Assembly: GCA_945868435.1 (NCBI GenBank)
Contig: CAMBLG010000007.1
Coordinates: 1-64,000 of the forward strand
Reading direction: 5' to 3'
Length of the DNA: 64,000 bases
From: an uncultured Lachnospiraceae bacterium
Lineage (GTDB): Bacteria; Bacillota; Clostridia; Lachnospirales; Lachnospiraceae
A model generated the notes under the pieces. It made no database searches and was not told the origin of the DNA. It saw only the letters and a list, made by a program, of their open reading frames with translations. Within the stretch, counting starts at the first letter, position 1. Every line of letters begins with the position of its first letter. Below are positions 62,428-64,000 of the stretch, one piece after another. A program made the translations under genes and the position numbers.

Positions 62428-64000
62428 GAAGCAGGATAGAAAAAAACAGATCAGCACCTTGAAAAAGGTGTTCCATTATATGAAACGATATATTCCGCTT
62501 TTGGTATTTTCCATTGTGCTGGCCACCATTACAGTGGCGTTGACGTTGTACTTCCCGATTCTGACGGGTCAGGCCATTGATCTGATCGTTGAAAAGGGGC
62601 TTGTGGATTTTGATGGGATACTTCAGATCGCGATAAAGGGTATGGTGGTTGTTCTGATTACCGCTCTTGCACAGTGGATTATGAATATGTGTAATAACCG
62701 CATGACCTACAACATTGTGCGGGATATTCGAAAGGATGCCTTCCACAAGATCGAGCATCTTCCGCTTTCCTATATTGACAGCCATTCCCACGGAGATATG
62801 GTAAGCCGTATCATCGCGGATGTGGATACCTTTGCGGAGGGGCTTCTCATGGGCTTTACGCAGTTGTTCACCGGTCTTGCGACAATTGCGGGAACCTTGC
62901 TCTTCATGCTGACCATAGACGTGAAGATTACGCTGGTGGTGGTTGTTTTGACACCGATTTCCCTGTTGGTGGCAAGCTTTATTGCGAAGAAGACCTATTC
63001 CATGTTTCAGCTGCAGACCAAAACGAGAGGAGAGCAGACAGCACTGATTGAGGAGATGATTGGGAATCAGAAGGTTGTGCAGGCGTTTTGTCATGAGGAT
63101 GAGGCGAGAAGCACCTTTGGAGAAATTAACGACCGGCTGCAGAAGTGCTCGCTCAGAGCCATATTCTTTTCCAGTCTGGTGAATCCCTCCACACGCTTTG
63201 TCAATTCCCTTGTGTATGCGGCGGTGGGAATCACGGGAGCCATATCGGTTATTGTGACGGGCGGAGCATTTTCCGTCGGAAATCTGTCATGCTTTCTGTC
63301 CTATGCCAACCAGTATACGAAGCCTTTTAATGAGATATCCGGTGTTGTCACGGAGTTACAGAATGCGCTTGCGTGTGCGGCCCGCATTTTCGAGCTGATT
63401 GAAGAGCTTTCGGAGAAGCCGGATGCCGAGGCTGCCTATGTTTTGGAGGAGGCGGATGGACATGTGGATATCGACCATGTGTATTTCTCTTATACGCCAT
63501 CCCAGAAGCTGATTGAAGATTTTAATCTGCATGTGGAACCGGGGCAGAGAATTGCAATCGTGGGACCGACGGGCTGTGGCAAGACCACACTGATCAATCT
63601 TTTGATGCGGTTTTATGATGTGAATTCCGGGGAAATCGCGGTGAGCGGGCACAATATCATGGATATGACAAGAAGCAGCCTGCGGAGCAATTACGGAATG
63701 GTGTTGCAGGAGACATGGCTTAAGAAGGGAACCATCCGCGAGAATATCTGCATGGGCAAGCCTGATGCTACGGAGGAGGAGATGATCGCAGCTGCTAAGG
63801 CAGCTCATGCTCATAGCTTTATCCGACGACTTCCTCAGGGGTATGATACTCCCATTGCGGAGGATGGAGGCAATCTGTCCCAAGGGCAGAAGCAGCTTCT
63901 TTGTATCGCAAGAGTGATGCTTTGTCTGCCGCCAATGCTGATTCTGGACGAGGCAACATCCTCCATTGATACGAGAACGGAGCTGCGGATACAGAAGGCG
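62420..64000 (+). CDS. ABC exporter half-transporter, catalytic-site subunit (3' end outside window)
   Basis: Starts at ATG 62420 inside the previous gene, with GGGAGGTGC before it. 527 codons are seen without a stop. Membrane domain (LLVFSIVLATITVALTLYF; SHSHGDMVSR; IEEMIGNQKVVQAFCHEDEA) and NBD: Walker A GPTGCGKTT, signature LSQGQKQ, Walker B LILDEATSSID with the catalytic Glu. It runs past the right edge just after the D-loop, with about 60-90 residues missing by family length. Confidence 0.9.
   Translation, partial: MRKKQDRKKQISTLKKVFHYMKRYIPLLVFSIVLATITVALTLYFPILTGQAIDLIVEKGLVDFDGILQIAIKGMVVVLITALAQWIMNMCNNRMTYNIVRDIRKDAFHKIEHLPLSYIDSHSHGDMVSRIIADVDTFAEGLLMGFTQLFTGLATIAGTLLFMLTIDVKITLVVVVLTPISLLVASFIAKKTYSMFQLQTKTRGEQTALIEEMIGNQKVVQAFCHEDEARSTFGEINDRLQKCSLRAIFFSSLVNPSTRFVNSLVYAAVGITGAISVIVTGGAFSVGNLSCFLSYANQYTKPFNEISGVVTELQNALACAARIFELIEELSEKPDAEAAYVLEEADGHVDIDHVYFSYTPSQKLIEDFNLHVEPGQRIAIVGPTGCGKTTLINLLMRFYDVNSGEIAVSGHNIMDMTRSSLRSNYGMVLQETWLKKGTIRENICMGKPDATEEEMIAAAKAAHAHSFIRRLPQGYDTPIAEDGGNLSQGQKQLLCIARVMLCLPPMLILDEATSSIDTRTELRIQKA

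Overview
The window looks like chromosomal DNA of an anaerobic, low-to-medium GC Firmicute, most likely a gut Lachnospiraceae (inference from family content). Supporting signs are anaerobic ribonucleotide reductase (nrdD/nrdG), a FliB-type flagellin lysine methylase, sortase-anchored surface proteins, a cohesin/dockerin pair, DUF1836 and YerC-type regulators, larE, a MetY-type sulfhydrylase, purine-rich Shine-Dalgarno sites (AGGAGG-like) and many TGnTATAAT promoters. Nothing indicates a prophage, a CRISPR array or a complete insertion sequence.

Layout. 1-5.1 kb: cell-surface proteins (the end of a Ser-repeat anchor protein, a 1085-residue multidomain anchored protein, a secreted transglutaminase-like protein). 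5.2-11 kb: a compact type IV pilus/type II secretion-like operon (PilC-like protein, four unusual pseudopilin-like membrane proteins, PilT-like ATPase) overlapping a condensation-fold acyltransferase-like gene and a zinc-ribbon membrane protein. 11.1-13.4 kb: esterase and O-acetylhomoserine sulfhydrylase. 13.5-17.9 kb: a heterodimeric ABC exporter divergent from a MarR regulator, with palindromic operators on the exporter promoter. 18.1-24.3 kb: nrdD, with a well-spaced NrdR box pair, separated from nrdG by a three-gene cassette of cohesin-dockerin protein, class B sortase and wall-anchored cohesin. The last two cassette genes and nrdG overlap at ATGA junctions. 24.3-33.8 kb: FliB, an HMGL-type aldolase, a MraY-like transferase, a methyltransferase-hslO-nadE operon and asnA. 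33.9-41.7 kb: membrane proteins, CPBP protease, YerC-like and DUF1836 regulators, pcrA, a 23S rRNA methyltransferase and orphan larE. 41.7-44.7 kb: a BMP-family lipoprotein paired with a chemoreceptor. 44.9-49.3 kb: TauE-type permease, Cys-rich small membrane protein, HD-GYP-like protein and M20 amidohydrolase. 49.5-53.1 kb: acyltransferase, GT8 glycosyltransferase and a GT8-acyltransferase fusion. 53.4-57.5 kb: Big_2-type secreted protein, MATE transporter, tRNA-Ala and tRNA-Gly with paired repeats, and a lone receiver domain. 57.9-59.9 kb: a PAS-GGDEF-EAL protein whose stop codon is formed by a 197-bp MITE-like element. 59.9-64 kb: a DtxR-family regulator divergent from a second heterodimeric ABC exporter, which has operator half-sites like those of the first and a possible translated attenuator. 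The last gene runs off the window.

The strongest candidates for something new are the cohesin/dockerin/sortase cassette inside the nrdD-nrdG locus, the MITE that terminates a c-di-GMP gene, the attenuator-like leader of the second exporter, the GT8-acyltransferase fusion cluster, and the lipoprotein/chemoreceptor pair.
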